From contig NZ_BAFK01000017.1 of assembly GCF_000296695.1 (NCBI RefSeq), positions 21,816 to 85,815 of the forward strand: a stretch of 64,000 bases of DNA, in the 5' to 3' direction. The notes under the pieces were generated by a model. It searched no databases. It worked only from the letters and a program-made list of their open reading frames with translations, and was not told where the DNA came from. The translations under genes were made by a program, and so were the position numbers. The stretch is from Rheinheimera nanhaiensis E407-8. GTDB taxonomy: Bacteria > Pseudomonadota > Gammaproteobacteria > Enterobacterales > Alteromonadaceae. How positions within the stretch are numbered: position 1 is the stretch's first letter; each line of letters starts with the position of its first letter. Below are positions 36,418 through 45,827 of this stretch, piece by piece.

Positions 36418-37887
36418 CTAGTTGTTGTGTATGACCACTTTATTCCACAGGTTTTGGTTTTTCACGTAAGAGAAATACTCATCCGGATGCCAGCACTTGG
36501 GCAGCAGCGGCATATTTTTACGCTCTTCAAAGTTTGATACCAGCTTGCTGAGTATCTCCAGCAGGCGCTCTTCACTGATTTTTTCCAGCTTTTTGCGTGC
36601 CGGCGGATAATACAGGTTGTTCTCGACACTGATAATGCAGCCCTGGGCCGACACGTTATAAGTCAGGTTGCGCGTTACCATACGGCAGATGGGCTGGCGA
36701 ATATCAGCCGGATACAGGCCGGTAACTATGGCATATTCGTAACGGTCCAGATCCTGCCGGTCAGAGTCTTTCGGAATATAAGTTACGCCAAAGCCCTGCG
36801 GAAACACGCCGGTAATGGCCAGCAGTGCTTCAACCGCGACTTTACTGTAAATGCCTTTTTCTACGCCTTTCTCTAACACCAGCGCCACCTTGGGTAAGGT
36901 GTCATAGGCATAACTGCTTTTAGTCGACAGCACCACTGAAGTGTAAATTTGCGGGATTTTTAACAGGTTGCCAATACCATGCTCAGGCTTAATGGCATTT
37001 TTTAGCAGCATAACGACAAAGTTTTGCCGCTCGGCCTCCAGCTTCAGATGCTGCTCGCGCTCCTGCTTCGAGTTACCGGTATATTTTTCCAGCCCCAGGC
37101 CCTGCACCACGTATTTCAGGCTTTCCCGATAGCTGATTTGCAACAGCGCTACCCGCTCATCATTATCTAATACCCGAAACTCATCAGCCTTACCATCCGG
37201 GCCTTTTAAAATCAGTTGGGCGTCGGGATGACAAGTGCCAATGTCCTGTAGCAGGCCTGCCATCAACAGTGGCAACTGTACATCATCCCGAAACGGGTGA
37301 TACTCATCTTTTAGCGCTTTTTTGCCTTTGCTGGCATCCAGCCGCTGCTGCACGTAAGCATTATTCAGCTCGCCATCGGCCAAGAGTTTATCCAGCAGGC
37401 GCAGTGATAAAATGGCCTTGTACAGATGTTTACTTTTCTGGTTGCTGGCTGCAATCTGCTTACCTTCGGTGGGCGACAACAATTGGATAGTGCCCAGCAG
37501 CTTGGCGCTGAGCATATTGGTTTCTTCCACCGACTCGCCCTGACACAGCTCCAGAATATCGCGGCACAGCCGTTTTAGCGCCGCCATACGCACGCTGGCT
37601 TCTTCTTCTCTGGCCTGGGTAAACGTTTGCTGCTCGGTTTGCGCCTGCTTTAAATTACGTTCGACCAACGCCAGATCGCGCTGACTTACCTGCTGCTGAC
37701 GGCCCTCGAACAACATGACCTGCTGCGCCAGCTCGGTTTTTTCGGCTTGCTGTGCCAGCGTTTGCTGAAAATACAAGGCCGCCTGCTCATATACCGAGTC
37801 GGCGACCGGCGTTGCGTCATAAATGCGGTTAATCAGTACGCTGACTGCCTTACTGTATGTTGATTTACCAATACTTCCTAATGTCAT
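36418..37887 (-). CDS. Uncharacterised protein with degenerate HD-like motif
   Basis: The product has about 489 residues from the ATG at 37887 (reading MTLGSIGKSTYSKAVSV; the frame is open to 37944 without a better site). No family is recognised. There is a coiled-coil-like region at about residues 55-120. The segment LLMAGLLQDIGTCHPDAQLI resembles the HD-GYP element (aalLHDIGk) but with Gln in place of the first metal ligand His. GVFPQGFGVTYIPKD follows later. There is no signal peptide, so it is predicted cytosolic. It converges with the MFS gene and is 23 bp from neither operon partner except the downstream-facing gene at 37967. Confidence 0.6.
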   Translation of the reverse strand: MTLGSIGKSTYSKAVSVLINRIYDATPVADSVYEQAALYFQQTLAQQAEKTELAQQVMLFEGRQQQVSQRDLALVERNLKQAQTEQQTFTQAREEEASVRMAALKRLCRDILELCQGESVEETNMLSAKLLGTIQLLSPTEGKQIAASNQKSKHLYKAILSLRLLDKLLADGELNNAYVQQRLDASKGKKALKDEYHPFRDDVQLPLLMAGLLQDIGTCHPDAQLILKGPDGKADEFRVLDNDERVALLQISYRESLKYVVQGLGLEKYTGNSKQEREQHLKLEAERQNFVVMLLKNAIKPEHGIGNLLKIPQIYTSVVLSTKSSYAYDTLPKVALVLEKGVEKGIYSKVAVEALLAITGVFPQGFGVTYIPKDSDRQDLDRYEYAIVTGLYPADIRQPICRMVTRNLTYNVSAQGCIISVENNLYYPPARKKLEKISEERLLEILSKLVSNFEERKNMPLLPKCWHPDEYFSYVKNQNLWNKVVIHNN

Positions 37888-37966
37888 TCGGGCCGGGTGT
37901 CCTGCATATGTCAAAGATAAAACGCACTTACTCAGTTTACCCAAGCGTTGCGATTTTGCCAGTAAA

Positions 37967-38962
37967 TCAGAATGTTAACACAAGCTTACCAATAGTCGTA
38001 TTGCTGGCCATTAACTGATGTGCCTGCTCTGCCTGTTGCCAGGGAAACTGTTGCTGCAATACCGGCGCTATCTCGCGCTGCGCCAGCGCTTTGCCAAAGC
38101 TTTGGCTAAAGGCCTGAGTCAGGTTGGCTTTATAACGGTTACTGCGGTTACGCAAGGTTGAGCAAATCAGCAGGCCGCGGCGTTTAAATAGCGCGGCCAG
38201 ATCCAAAGACGATACCTCACGTCCGCCCATCATGGCATAAACTACCAGTTTGGCGTCCATCGCCAGCAAGGGAATTTCCCGGCTAATATACTCCCCGGCT
38301 ACCGGATCCAGAATAAGCTGAATACCGTCCGGCCACTGCTGTGCCAATACCTGCTCAAAGGCTGCACTCTGGTAGTTAATGGCAATATCCGCACCTAATT
38401 GACGACAGGCCTCAAGTTTGCTGTCGCTGCTAGCCGTAACAGCCACCTGCGCGCCCAGCGCTTTGGCCAGTTGAATAGCGGCCGTGCCAACACCACTGGC
38501 GCCGGCATGAATAAGCACGCGCTGACTGCTTTGCACATTGCCAATAGTAGATAACAGCTGATATGCGGTTAAAAACACCTCTGCTGTGGCAGCCGCTTCC
38601 GCCATCGAATAGCCATGAGGCAGCGCCATCGCATGGCCGGCCTGCATCAGCGCATATTCGGCATAGCCGCCACCGTTTACCAGGCCAAACACTGCTTTGC
38701 CAAGCCAACTTTTATGCAAAGGCCCGGCTGCCGCCACTATGCCTGCTACTTCCAACCCCAGGAGCGGGCTGTCATTGGCCGGTGGTGGGTATAAACCGCG
38801 GCGCTGCATTAAATCGGCCCGGTTAATGCCGGCGGCGGCGACTTTTATCAGCAGCTGATCGGGCCCGGGCTCAGGCGTTGCCAGCAGCTGCGTTTGCAGC
38901 ATACTGTGTTTACCCGGATTGACTACCTGTATTGCCTGCATCATTGCCGGTATTGTTGCCAA
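37967..38962 (-). CDS. NAD(P)H-quinone oxidoreductase, zinc-independent MDR (PIG3-like)
   Basis: The product has 331 residues. The N-terminal GroES-like domain includes AAAGINRADLMQRRGLYPPP, and the Rossmann domain includes VLIHAGASGVGTAAIQLAKA, both hallmarks of the PIG3/QOR group of medium-chain dehydrogenases. Zinc-binding cysteines are absent. It reduces quinones or enals with NADPH in the cytosol. The start may be M7 (MQAIQVVNPG) rather than M1. No operon partner is evident. Confidence 0.9.
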   Translation of the reverse strand: MATIPAMMQAIQVVNPGKHSMLQTQLLATPEPGPDQLLIKVAAAGINRADLMQRRGLYPPPANDSPLLGLEVAGIVAAAGPLHKSWLGKAVFGLVNGGGYAEYALMQAGHAMALPHGYSMAEAAATAEVFLTAYQLLSTIGNVQSSQRVLIHAGASGVGTAAIQLAKALGAQVAVTASSDSKLEACRQLGADIAINYQSAAFEQVLAQQWPDGIQLILDPVAGEYISREIPLLAMDAKLVVYAMMGGREVSSLDLAALFKRRGLLICSTLRNRSNRYKANLTQAFSQSFGKALAQREIAPVLQQQFPWQQAEQAHQLMASNTTIGKLVLTF

Positions 38963-39077
38963 GGTATGCTCCTGCTGTTTATCTGTGCCACGCGCTAACT
39001 AAGACAAATTCTACTTTAGCTTTGGCCGGCGCTTCTCTACAATGCGGCCTTTAGTCTAGCACAGTGTAAAAAAGTCA

Positions 39078-40292
39078 ATGAACAAGCCAGCACACCCAGC
39101 CGCTATGCCCAGCCTGACGCTACAGGATAGCCGCGAAAAATCGTTAAAACGCCAGCATCCGTGGATTTTCTCTAAAGCCGTGCACAAGGTTCATGGTAAC
39201 CCTGCCGATGGCCAGACGGTGGCAGTATACAGCAGCAAAGGCGACTGGTTGTGCTACGCCGCTTACAGTAGCCAGTCACAAATTCGTGCCCGTGCCTGGA
39301 GCTTTGCACAAACTGAGGTGATTGACGAGGTGTTTTTTCAGCGCCGCATTGCCCGCGCCTGGCAGCTGCGCACCGAGCTATATGATTTAACTGACACCAC
39401 TGGCCTTAGAGTGGTTGCCGCTGAATCTGACGGCCTACCCGGCGTAACCATTGATAAATACGACACTATTTTAGTTTGTCAGCTGCTTTCAGCCGGTGCT
39501 GATGCCTGGCGCGATGCTATTGTCAAAGCGCTGGTAGCGCTGTTTCCCGGCCACAGCATTTATGAGCGCTCTGATGTCGATGTGCGCAAAAAAGAAGGGC
39601 TGCAGCCTACTACCGGTTGGCTGCACTTACCGCGCCAGACTGGCGAAGTGGTGATTAAAGAGCACGGTATGTCACTGCTGGTTGATGTAATACAGGGCCA
39701 CAAAACTGGTTTTTATCTGGATCAGCGCGCCAGCCGCGCCGCCGCTAAGCGTTATGCCAACAATAAAACCGTGCTTAATTGCTTTAGTTATACCGGCACC
39801 TTTGGCGTTGCCGCACTTCAAGGCGGTGCCCTGTCGGTGACCAATGCTGATCTCTCTGAGCTGGCACTTAACACAGCGCTTAAAAATGCTGAATTAAACC
39901 AATTAGACTTAACCAAGATCGACAACGTCAGGTTTGACGTATTTAAACTGCTTCGCCAGTACCGGGAACAGGGTAAGCAGTTTGATATGGTGATACTCGA
40001 TCCGCCAAAATTTGCTGAAAGCAAAGCCCAGTTAATGGGCGCCTGTCGCGGTTACAAAGATATCAATATGGTGGCGATGCAGATTGTTAAACCCGGTGGC
40101 TTGCTGCTGACGTTTTCCTGCTCTGGTTTGATGGAAGACAGTCTGTTTCAGAAAATCGTTGCCGACGCCGCGCTTGACGCCAAACGCGATTGTTTATTTA
40201 TCGAAAAACTCAGCCAGGACAGCGACCACCCTGTCGCCAGTTTTTACCCCGAGGGCAGTTACTTAAAAGGCCTGGTGTGTAAGATCTACTAA
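39078..40292 (+). CDS. rlmI: 23S rRNA (cytosine-C5)-methyltransferase RlmI
   Basis: The product has 404 residues; a start at the tenth codon ([16 protein letters not shown]) is also possible. The N-terminal PUA domain begins near [20 protein letters not shown], a central EEHG-type element (DVRKKEGL) follows, and the C-terminal SAM domain has [26 protein letters not shown] and the FSCSGLM cysteine. It matches E. coli RlmI, which methylates C1962 of 23S rRNA. It is cytosolic and monocistronic or followed by yceI-like transcription. Confidence 0.93.
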   Translation: MNKPAHPAAMPSLTLQDSREKSLKRQHPWIFSKAVHKVHGNPADGQTVAVYSSKGDWLCYAAYSSQSQIRARAWSFAQTEVIDEVFFQRRIARAWQLRTELYDLTDTTGLRVVAAESDGLPGVTIDKYDTILVCQLLSAGADAWRDAIVKALVALFPGHSIYERSDVDVRKKEGLQPTTGWLHLPRQTGEVVIKEHGMSLLVDVIQGHKTGFYLDQRASRAAAKRYANNKTVLNCFSYTGTFGVAALQGGALSVTNADLSELALNTALKNAELNQLDLTKIDNVRFDVFKLLRQYREQGKQFDMVILDPPKFAESKAQLMGACRGYKDINMVAMQIVKPGGLLLTFSCSGLMEDSLFQKIVADAALDAKRDCLFIEKLSQDSDHPVASFYPEGSYLKGLVCKIY

Positions 40293-40361
40293 CCCTGCTT
40301 ATTTGGCGCTGGCAGTACCTTGCGTTAAGCTAACGCCACTAAACACTATTGGAGGAACCTG

Positions 40362-40931
40362 ATGAAAGTATTCACGATTGCACTGGCACTGGCCAGCAGC
40401 GGTGCCCTGGCCACTAACTGGCAGTTAGACAATAGCCAGTCGGCGTTACATTTTGTTTCGGTAAAAAATGATGTGGTAGCAGAAACGCACCGCTTCAAGC
40501 AGCTAAGCGGCCAGTGGGATGGCAGCAAGGTGGAAATCAGCATAGCGGTAAACAGCATGGATACGCAGATCCCTATTCGCGATGAGCGGATCTGGCAATA
40601 TGTGTTAAACGCCGGGCAATTTACTGCCATCAGCGTAACAGCGCCGCTGGCATCAGATAAGCTGGATAATCTTTCAGTAGGCCAGTCTAGCGTGCATACA
40701 GTGCCGCTGAATGTGAACATAGCCGGCCAAACCAACGAGCTGAGCGCACAAGTACGTATTACCCGCTTAACGGATAAAAGCCTGCAGGCCAGCACAGAAA
40801 CACCGGTTATGCTAAACACTAACAGCTTTAATTTGGCTGCCGGTGTGGCCAGGCTGCAGGAGCTGGCGGGGTTAAAACGTATCGAGCCATTAGTACCGGT
40901 AAGTTTTACCGTGCTGTTTAATCAGCAGTAG
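40362..40931 (+). CDS. YceI-family periplasmic protein
   Basis: The product has 189 residues with a short signal peptide (MKVFTIALALASSGALA). The mature start NWQLDNSQSALHFVSVKNDV, then ETHRFKQLSGQW, and the later VPLNVNIAGQTNELSAQVRI fit the YceI lipocalin-like fold, which binds polyisoprenoid-type lipids in family members of known structure. The ligand here is unknown. It has a good GGAGG site 8 bp before the ATG and is followed by a strong terminator. Confidence 0.9.
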   Translation: MKVFTIALALASSGALATNWQLDNSQSALHFVSVKNDVVAETHRFKQLSGQWDGSKVEISIAVNSMDTQIPIRDERIWQYVLNAGQFTAISVTAPLASDKLDNLSVGQSSVHTVPLNVNIAGQTNELSAQVRITRLTDKSLQASTETPVMLNTNSFNLAAGVARLQELAGLKRIEPLVPVSFTVLFNQQ

Positions 40932-40940
40932 TTGTCGCTT

Positions 40941-40980
40941 AACCATAAAAAAAGCAGCCAAGGCTGCTTTTTTTATGGTT
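40941..40980. terminator. Bidirectional terminator after the YceI gene
   Basis: A perfect 19-base inverted repeat (AACCATAAAAAAAGCAGCC and its complement, two-base loop) has A and T runs on both arms. It serves the YceI gene on the plus strand and the converging PilZ gene on the minus strand. Confidence 0.93.
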
Positions 40981-40996
40981 GTAAGGAGCTTCAGGC

Positions 40997-41296
40997 TTAG
41001 TTTAACTCCATAAAGGCCAGGCCCAGCTGATACAAATCTTCACTTTCCTGTGCGCAGCGCATCACCTTGGCCACGGCATCCAGTGGTGGAATGCTGGCAT
41101 TGGCTGAGTCGAGCCGCACCCGAATCAGCGTGCCCATTTCCAGTGGTTCATCAATTTCAACCGCCATACCCGTAGCACTTAAATCACGGCAAATACCATC
41201 AATAGTGCGGCCGGCTTCAGGATCGTTAATCAGCAGTTTTACGTCTGCGTTTACCATCATCCTGAAATAATGCCGGTTATCTCCTTTTGTTAACAT
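40997..41296 (-). CDS. PilZ domain protein (cyclic di-GMP receptor)
   Basis: The product has 99 residues, essentially one PilZ domain. The two c-di-GMP contact motifs are present: RHYFR (RxxxR, about residues 8-12) and DLSATG (D/NxSxxG, about 38-43). The target is unknown. It stands alone between a bidirectional terminator and hrpA. A plausible binding partner in signalling is the GGDEF-EAL protein at 53673, though that is not specific evidence. Confidence 0.92.
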   Translation of the reverse strand: MLTKGDNRHYFRMMVNADVKLLINDPEAGRTIDGICRDLSATGMAVEIDEPLEMGTLIRVRLDSANASIPPLDAVAKVMRCAQESEDLYQLGLAFMELN

Positions 41297-41377
41297 AACG
41301 CCTCCCCAAGCGACAACAGCGTTAAGTTATAGAACTTTCCACTGTGACTGTAAAGCCTGCTGTCCAACATTACCGTA

Positions 41378-44300
41378 TTAGCCTTTAATGTCGGCCACCG
41401 CATGCAGCACCCGTTTTACGGATACCGGGTAAGCCGTGCCCAGCTGCTGCGCGTGCAGTGATACCTTAAGCTCCTGCAGCATCCAGTAAATAGCCTGCAC
41501 AGGCTCAGGCAGCAGCTTGCTGCCGCTAAATTTGCCCAACAGCTTGTGATACGCGTCCTCTGCTTTTTGATACTCGTGCATCAATAAACGGTCACGCTGG
41601 GGGTCGACCGGCAGTTTCTCCAGCCGTTTTTGCATTGCCTGCAGATAACGCAGTATGTCATCCAACCTGGCGGTGCCATGGCTGCTGACAAAGCCTTTAA
41701 ATATAAGCTCGTCCAGCTGACGTTTAATATCGCCCTGCGACTGCACATGGGCCAAATCGACTTTACCTTTCAGCCGTTTTTGCATGTCATGATACAGCGT
41801 CAGAATTTGCTCTACTTTTAATGCTATCGCCAGTACCGTATCGCCAAGCTCGGCGCGAACCAGCTCTTTTAGTGCACTAAACTCTGTCTCGGTTTGCGGC
41901 AGCGCCTGCTGGGCGACCAGCGCATCAACACCAGCGGCAATACAGTCGTCTATCAGCTCCAGCACCCGGCCAAAGGGGTTAAAATAGAGCCCCAGTTTGG
42001 CTTTGTTCGGCAACGACTCCTGCAAATATTTCACCGGCGAGGGGATATTTAACAGCAATAAACGCCGAAGCCCCTGCTTGCTGGCATGCAGCGCCTGCTG
42101 CGGGTTATCTAAAAGCTTAATCGCGACCGAGTCACGCTCGTCCACCAACGCCGGAAAGGCTTTAATCTCATAGCCAGCCTGCAGTTTAATGTACTCGCGT
42201 GGCAAGGTACCAAAGCTCCACTGCGTTAGCTTATCCTGCTCTATGCCCTGCTCGGCTACCTGGCTTAAACTTTGCTGCACTTCGCCCTGTAAGCCCTGCT
42301 GTAGCAGACTTAACGAGCGGCTTTGCTGCAAGGTGGTGCCTTTATCGTCCACCACTTTAAAATTCAGCTTTAAATGTGCCGGTATGCTGGTGAGGTCCCA
42401 GGCATCTTCCGGTATGGTGACGCCTGACATGCGCTTTAACCGCTCCGTGACCACCGCCAGCAGCTTGCCCTGCTCTGGCGCGATACTTTGCATAAGCGCA
42501 TCAGCATAGTTGGGCGCCGGCACAAAGTTGCGCCGGTATTGTTTGGGTAGCGATTTAATCAGTGCCACTAACAGCTCATGACGCAGCGCGGGAATAAGCC
42601 AGTCAAAGCCGTCATCTTCCAACTGATTTAACAGCGCCAGCGGGATGATGAGGCTAACACCATCGTCTATCTCGCCGGGGGCAAAGTGATATTCCAACGG
42701 TAGCGTTAAATTACCCTGGCGCCAGCTTTCCGGGAATTTATCCGCGGTAATATCACTGGCATCACGGTTAAACAGGCTGCTTGGGTCAAAATTTAAGTAG
42801 CTGGCATCTTCGCTGCGCTTTTTCTTCCACCACTTAGCAAAGTCGATACGGTTATTGGCCCACTGCGGAATGCGCTCGGCATAAAACGCCGCCAGTGTTT
42901 CTTCATCGACCAGAATATCGCGCCGGCGCGACTTTTCTTCCAGCGCAGTCACATTGTCTATAAGTTGCTGGTTGTGCTGTAAAAATGCTTCGTTAGTGCC
43001 AAGCTCCTGCCCAACCAGCGCCGCACGGATAAACAGGGTATGACATACCGCAGGATCGATTTTACTGTACAGCACGGCGCGCTTGGGCACGATCACAAGG
43101 CCATACAAACTGACCTGCTCGTAAGCGATAACCGCACCACGTTTTTTCTCCCAGTGCGGCTCACTGTAGCTGCGGCTGACTAAATGCTCTGCCAGTGGCT
43201 CTATCCACTCGGGCTCAATTTTAGCCAGTGTACGGGCGTACAGCTTACTGGTTTCCACCCATTCGGCCGCCGCCACCCATTTGGGTTTACGTTTAAACAA
43301 ATGGCTGCCGGGGAACACATAAAAGCGGGTTTGCCGTGGGCCCAAATAATCGGCCTCAGAGTCTTTAAAACCGACCTGGCCCAATAAGCCACTTAACACC
43401 GCCTGATGAATAGCCTGATAACCGGCACTCTGGCTGTTTACACTGTAACCCTGCTCCTGCATTAATTGGGTTAACTGGCCGGTGAGGTCCTGCCACTCGC
43501 GCACGCGCAGGTAATTTAAAAACTCCTGGCGGCATAACCGGCGAAACTGGTTATTGCTCAGCTGCTCTTGTTGCTCTTGCAGGTACTGCCACAGTTTTAA
43601 CCAGCTGGCAAAATCAGAATCCGGATCGGCAAAGCGGCTATGGCACTGATCGGCTTTTTGCTGCTTGTCTAATGGCCGCTCACGCGGATCCTGAATTGAT
43701 AACGCGGCGGCCAGCACCAGCATATCACCTAAGCTGCCATTGTCAGCGGCAAACAGCACCATCCGGGCTAAACGCGGATCTATTGGTAAACGCGCCAGTT
43801 TTTTACCCAGCTCAGTAAGCTTAAGCCCAGTTTTATCGCGCTGAAGCGGTATAGCGCCAAGCTCCTCCAGCAGTTTAATGCCGTCGTTAATAAAGCGGCT
43901 GTCCGGCTTTTGCAAAAACGGAAAGGCAGCAATATCCCCCAGCCCCAGTGCCAACATCTGCATAATGACCGAGGCTAAGTTAGTGCGCAGAATTTCCGGA
44001 TCGGTAAATTCCGGCCGGCTGTTAAAATCCTCTTCGCTGTACAGGCGAATACAGATACCGGCCGCCACCCGACCGCAGCGGCCTTTACGCTGGTTGGCAC
44101 TGGCCTGGCTGATGGCTTCTATCGGCAGTTGCTGTACTTTTGAGCGATAACTGTAACGTGATAACCGTGCGGTACCCGGATCTATCACATAACGAATACC
44201 CGGCACGGTTAATGAGGTTTCTGCCACGTTGGTAGCCAGCACAATGCGCCTGCCGGCATGGCTTTGGAAAATACGGTTTTGCTCAGCCGCGCTTAAACGG

Positions 44301-45295
44301 GCGTACAGCGGCAGCACCTCGGTATGCGGCAGCTTGAGTTTTTCCAGCGCATCGGCGGTGTCGCGAATTTCACGCTCGCCGTTTAGAAAAATCAGAATAT
44401 CGCCCGGCGGCTCGCGGTACAGCTCTGCTACCGCATCAAAAATGCCTTGCAGCTGATCGGCGTCTTTATCGTCCTGCTCGCTCACCGGCCGGTAACGGGT
44501 TTCTACCGGGAAGGTGCGGCCGGAGACTTCTATTACCGGTGCATTAAAAAAGTGTCGCGAAAAGCGCTGTGGGTCGATAGTAGCCGAGGTGATAATCAGC
44601 TTTAGATCCGGCCGTTTCGGTAACAGCTGCTTAAAATAGCCCAGCAGAAAATCGATATTCAGGCTACGCTCGTGCGCTTCATCAATAATGATGGTGTCGT
44701 ACTGGTTTAAAAACCGGTCCTGCTGAATTTCAGCCAGCAGAATACCGTCGGTCATCAGCTTAACAAAGGTGTTATCGCCAGTGTGATCGCCAAAGCGGAT
44801 CTTATACCCCACCTGATTACCGACCTGACATTGCAGCTCTTCGGCAATTCGGTCACAGACACTGCGCGCCGCTAAGCGCCGTGGTTGGGTGTGGCCGATC
44901 ATACCGGCAACACCGCGGCCCAGCTCCAGGCATATTTTTGGTATTTGCGTGGTCTTACCGGAACCGGTTTCACCGGCGATAATCACCACCTGATGGGCCG
45001 CTATCGCCGCTTTAATGTCGTCTTTTTTTTCAGATACCGGCAGCTGCGGCGGATAGGTAACCTTAGGCAAATTCTCTGAGCGCGCGCTACGTAATGCTTC
45101 AGAGCGGCTGATATCGGCAGCAATGCGGTTAAGCTGCGCCGTTAAGGCGTCATCTGTAAGGGTTTTACAGTGTTGTAGCCGGCGACGCAGGCGAAACTGG
45201 TCTTTTAACAGACAATGCGTAATACGGGAATGCAGTTCAGATACAGAGATAACAGCTTCAGACAAAACAACGCCCTCATTAACAGAGGGCGCCAT
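41378..45295 (-). CDS. hrpA: ATP-dependent RNA helicase HrpA
   Basis: The product has 1305 residues, the length of E. coli HrpA. It has Walker A GETGSGKTTQ, motif II DEAHERS, SAT in ITSATID, and motif VI QRKGRCGR. The long C-terminal region (DUF3418, from about 700) is present. It is a DEAH helicase acting on mRNA and in ribosome rescue. The start is uncertain: a hairpin (GCCCTC/GAGGGC, 45272-45290) followed by GTTGTTTTG overlaps the first codons, so a start further in near ISVSELHSR is possible. Confidence 0.94.
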   Translation of the reverse strand: MAPSVNEGVVLSEAVISVSELHSRITHCLLKDQFRLRRRLQHCKTLTDDALTAQLNRIAADISRSEALRSARSENLPKVTYPPQLPVSEKKDDIKAAIAAHQVVIIAGETGSGKTTQIPKICLELGRGVAGMIGHTQPRRLAARSVCDRIAEELQCQVGNQVGYKIRFGDHTGDNTFVKLMTDGILLAEIQQDRFLNQYDTIIIDEAHERSLNIDFLLGYFKQLLPKRPDLKLIITSATIDPQRFSRHFFNAPVIEVSGRTFPVETRYRPVSEQDDKDADQLQGIFDAVAELYREPPGDILIFLNGEREIRDTADALEKLKLPHTEVLPLYARLSAAEQNRIFQSHAGRRIVLATNVAETSLTVPGIRYVIDPGTARLSRYSYRSKVQQLPIEAISQASANQRKGRCGRVAAGICIRLYSEEDFNSRPEFTDPEILRTNLASVIMQMLALGLGDIAAFPFLQKPDSRFINDGIKLLEELGAIPLQRDKTGLKLTELGKKLARLPIDPRLARMVLFAADNGSLGDMLVLAAALSIQDPRERPLDKQQKADQCHSRFADPDSDFASWLKLWQYLQEQQEQLSNNQFRRLCRQEFLNYLRVREWQDLTGQLTQLMQEQGYSVNSQSAGYQAIHQAVLSGLLGQVGFKDSEADYLGPRQTRFYVFPGSHLFKRKPKWVAAAEWVETSKLYARTLAKIEPEWIEPLAEHLVSRSYSEPHWEKKRGAVIAYEQVSLYGLVIVPKRAVLYSKIDPAVCHTLFIRAALVGQELGTNEAFLQHNQQLIDNVTALEEKSRRRDILVDEETLAAFYAERIPQWANNRIDFAKWWKKKRSEDASYLNFDPSSLFNRDASDITADKFPESWRQGNLTLPLEYHFAPGEIDDGVSLIIPLALLNQLEDDGFDWLIPALRHELLVALIKSLPKQYRRNFVPAPNYADALMQSIAPEQGKLLAVVTERLKRMSGVTIPEDAWDLTSIPAHLKLNFKVVDDKGTTLQQSRSLSLLQQGLQGEVQQSLSQVAEQGIEQDKLTQWSFGTLPREYIKLQAGYEIKAFPALVDERDSVAIKLLDNPQQALHASKQGLRRLLLLNIPSPVKYLQESLPNKAKLGLYFNPFGRVLELIDDCIAAGVDALVAQQALPQTETEFSALKELVRAELGDTVLAIALKVEQILTLYHDMQKRLKGKVDLAHVQSQGDIKRQLDELIFKGFVSSHGTARLDDILRYLQAMQKRLEKLPVDPQRDRLLMHEYQKAEDAYHKLLGKFSGSKLLPEPVQAIYWMLQELKVSLHAQQLGTAYPVSVKRVLHAVADIKG

Positions 45296-45332
45296 GCTAC
45301 CAAGAGCGGCAGGTAAAGATCCAGCGCTACCG

Positions 45333-45752
45333 CTATCCTACCTTGCCATAATGCGAGTGCAGCTCTTTGTCTATCGCCCCCAGTACATCAGAGCGGGTAA
45401 TAATGCCCAGTAGATGGCCATCGTCATCCACCACCGGATATAGTTTAGGTTTGGCCCTCAACATGGTTTGCGCCAGATCGATAATGCCATCGTAACTTTT
45501 TACCGTCAGCACTTCGGTGTTCATCACATCGGCCACCCGCGCCGCTTGCTGGTCGTGATAAGTCGACATTAACATGCGTTGCAGGCAATCCTGCTCAGAG
45601 ATAAAACCGATGATTTTTTTCTGCTCGTCAATTACCGGCCCACCTGTCTGACGCCCACGAATTAAGCGGTCTACCGCCATCTCTACCGGCATTTCGGCAC
45701 TAAAGGTTACCGGATAGCGGTTCATATAATCTGCGACTTTAAGTAAATCCAT
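45333..45752 (-). CDS. CBS-domain protein
   Basis: The product has 139 residues, two CBS motifs forming one Bateman module: about 5-60 (PVTFSAEMPVEMAVDRLIRG, then IGFISEQDCLQRML) and about 75-130 (TVKSYDGIIDLAQTMLR, then LLGIITRSDVL). Such modules bind adenine nucleotides. The target is unknown. It sits 37 bp upstream of hrpA in the same orientation, with a hairpin between, so co-transcription is partial at most. Confidence 0.9.
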   Translation of the reverse strand: MDLLKVADYMNRYPVTFSAEMPVEMAVDRLIRGRQTGGPVIDEQKKIIGFISEQDCLQRMLMSTYHDQQAARVADVMNTEVLTVKSYDGIIDLAQTMLRAKPKLYPVVDDDGHLLGIITRSDVLGAIDKELHSHYGKVG

Positions 45753-45827
45753 GCTTCCCCCTGCACTAACACTGTGAGCATCAGGCTCCTGTTAAGGTTA
45801 GCGCAAATTCACCGCTTTGCTGTAAAT

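Noticed and set aside
36399..36420. Hairpin TAGCCGCTG/CAGCGGCTA between two converging genes
   Set aside because: There is no T-tract on either strand, so it was not listed as a terminator.
43184..43392. Overlapping open frames inside hrpA on the other strand and frame
   Set aside because: They are shadows of the hrpA coding sequence.
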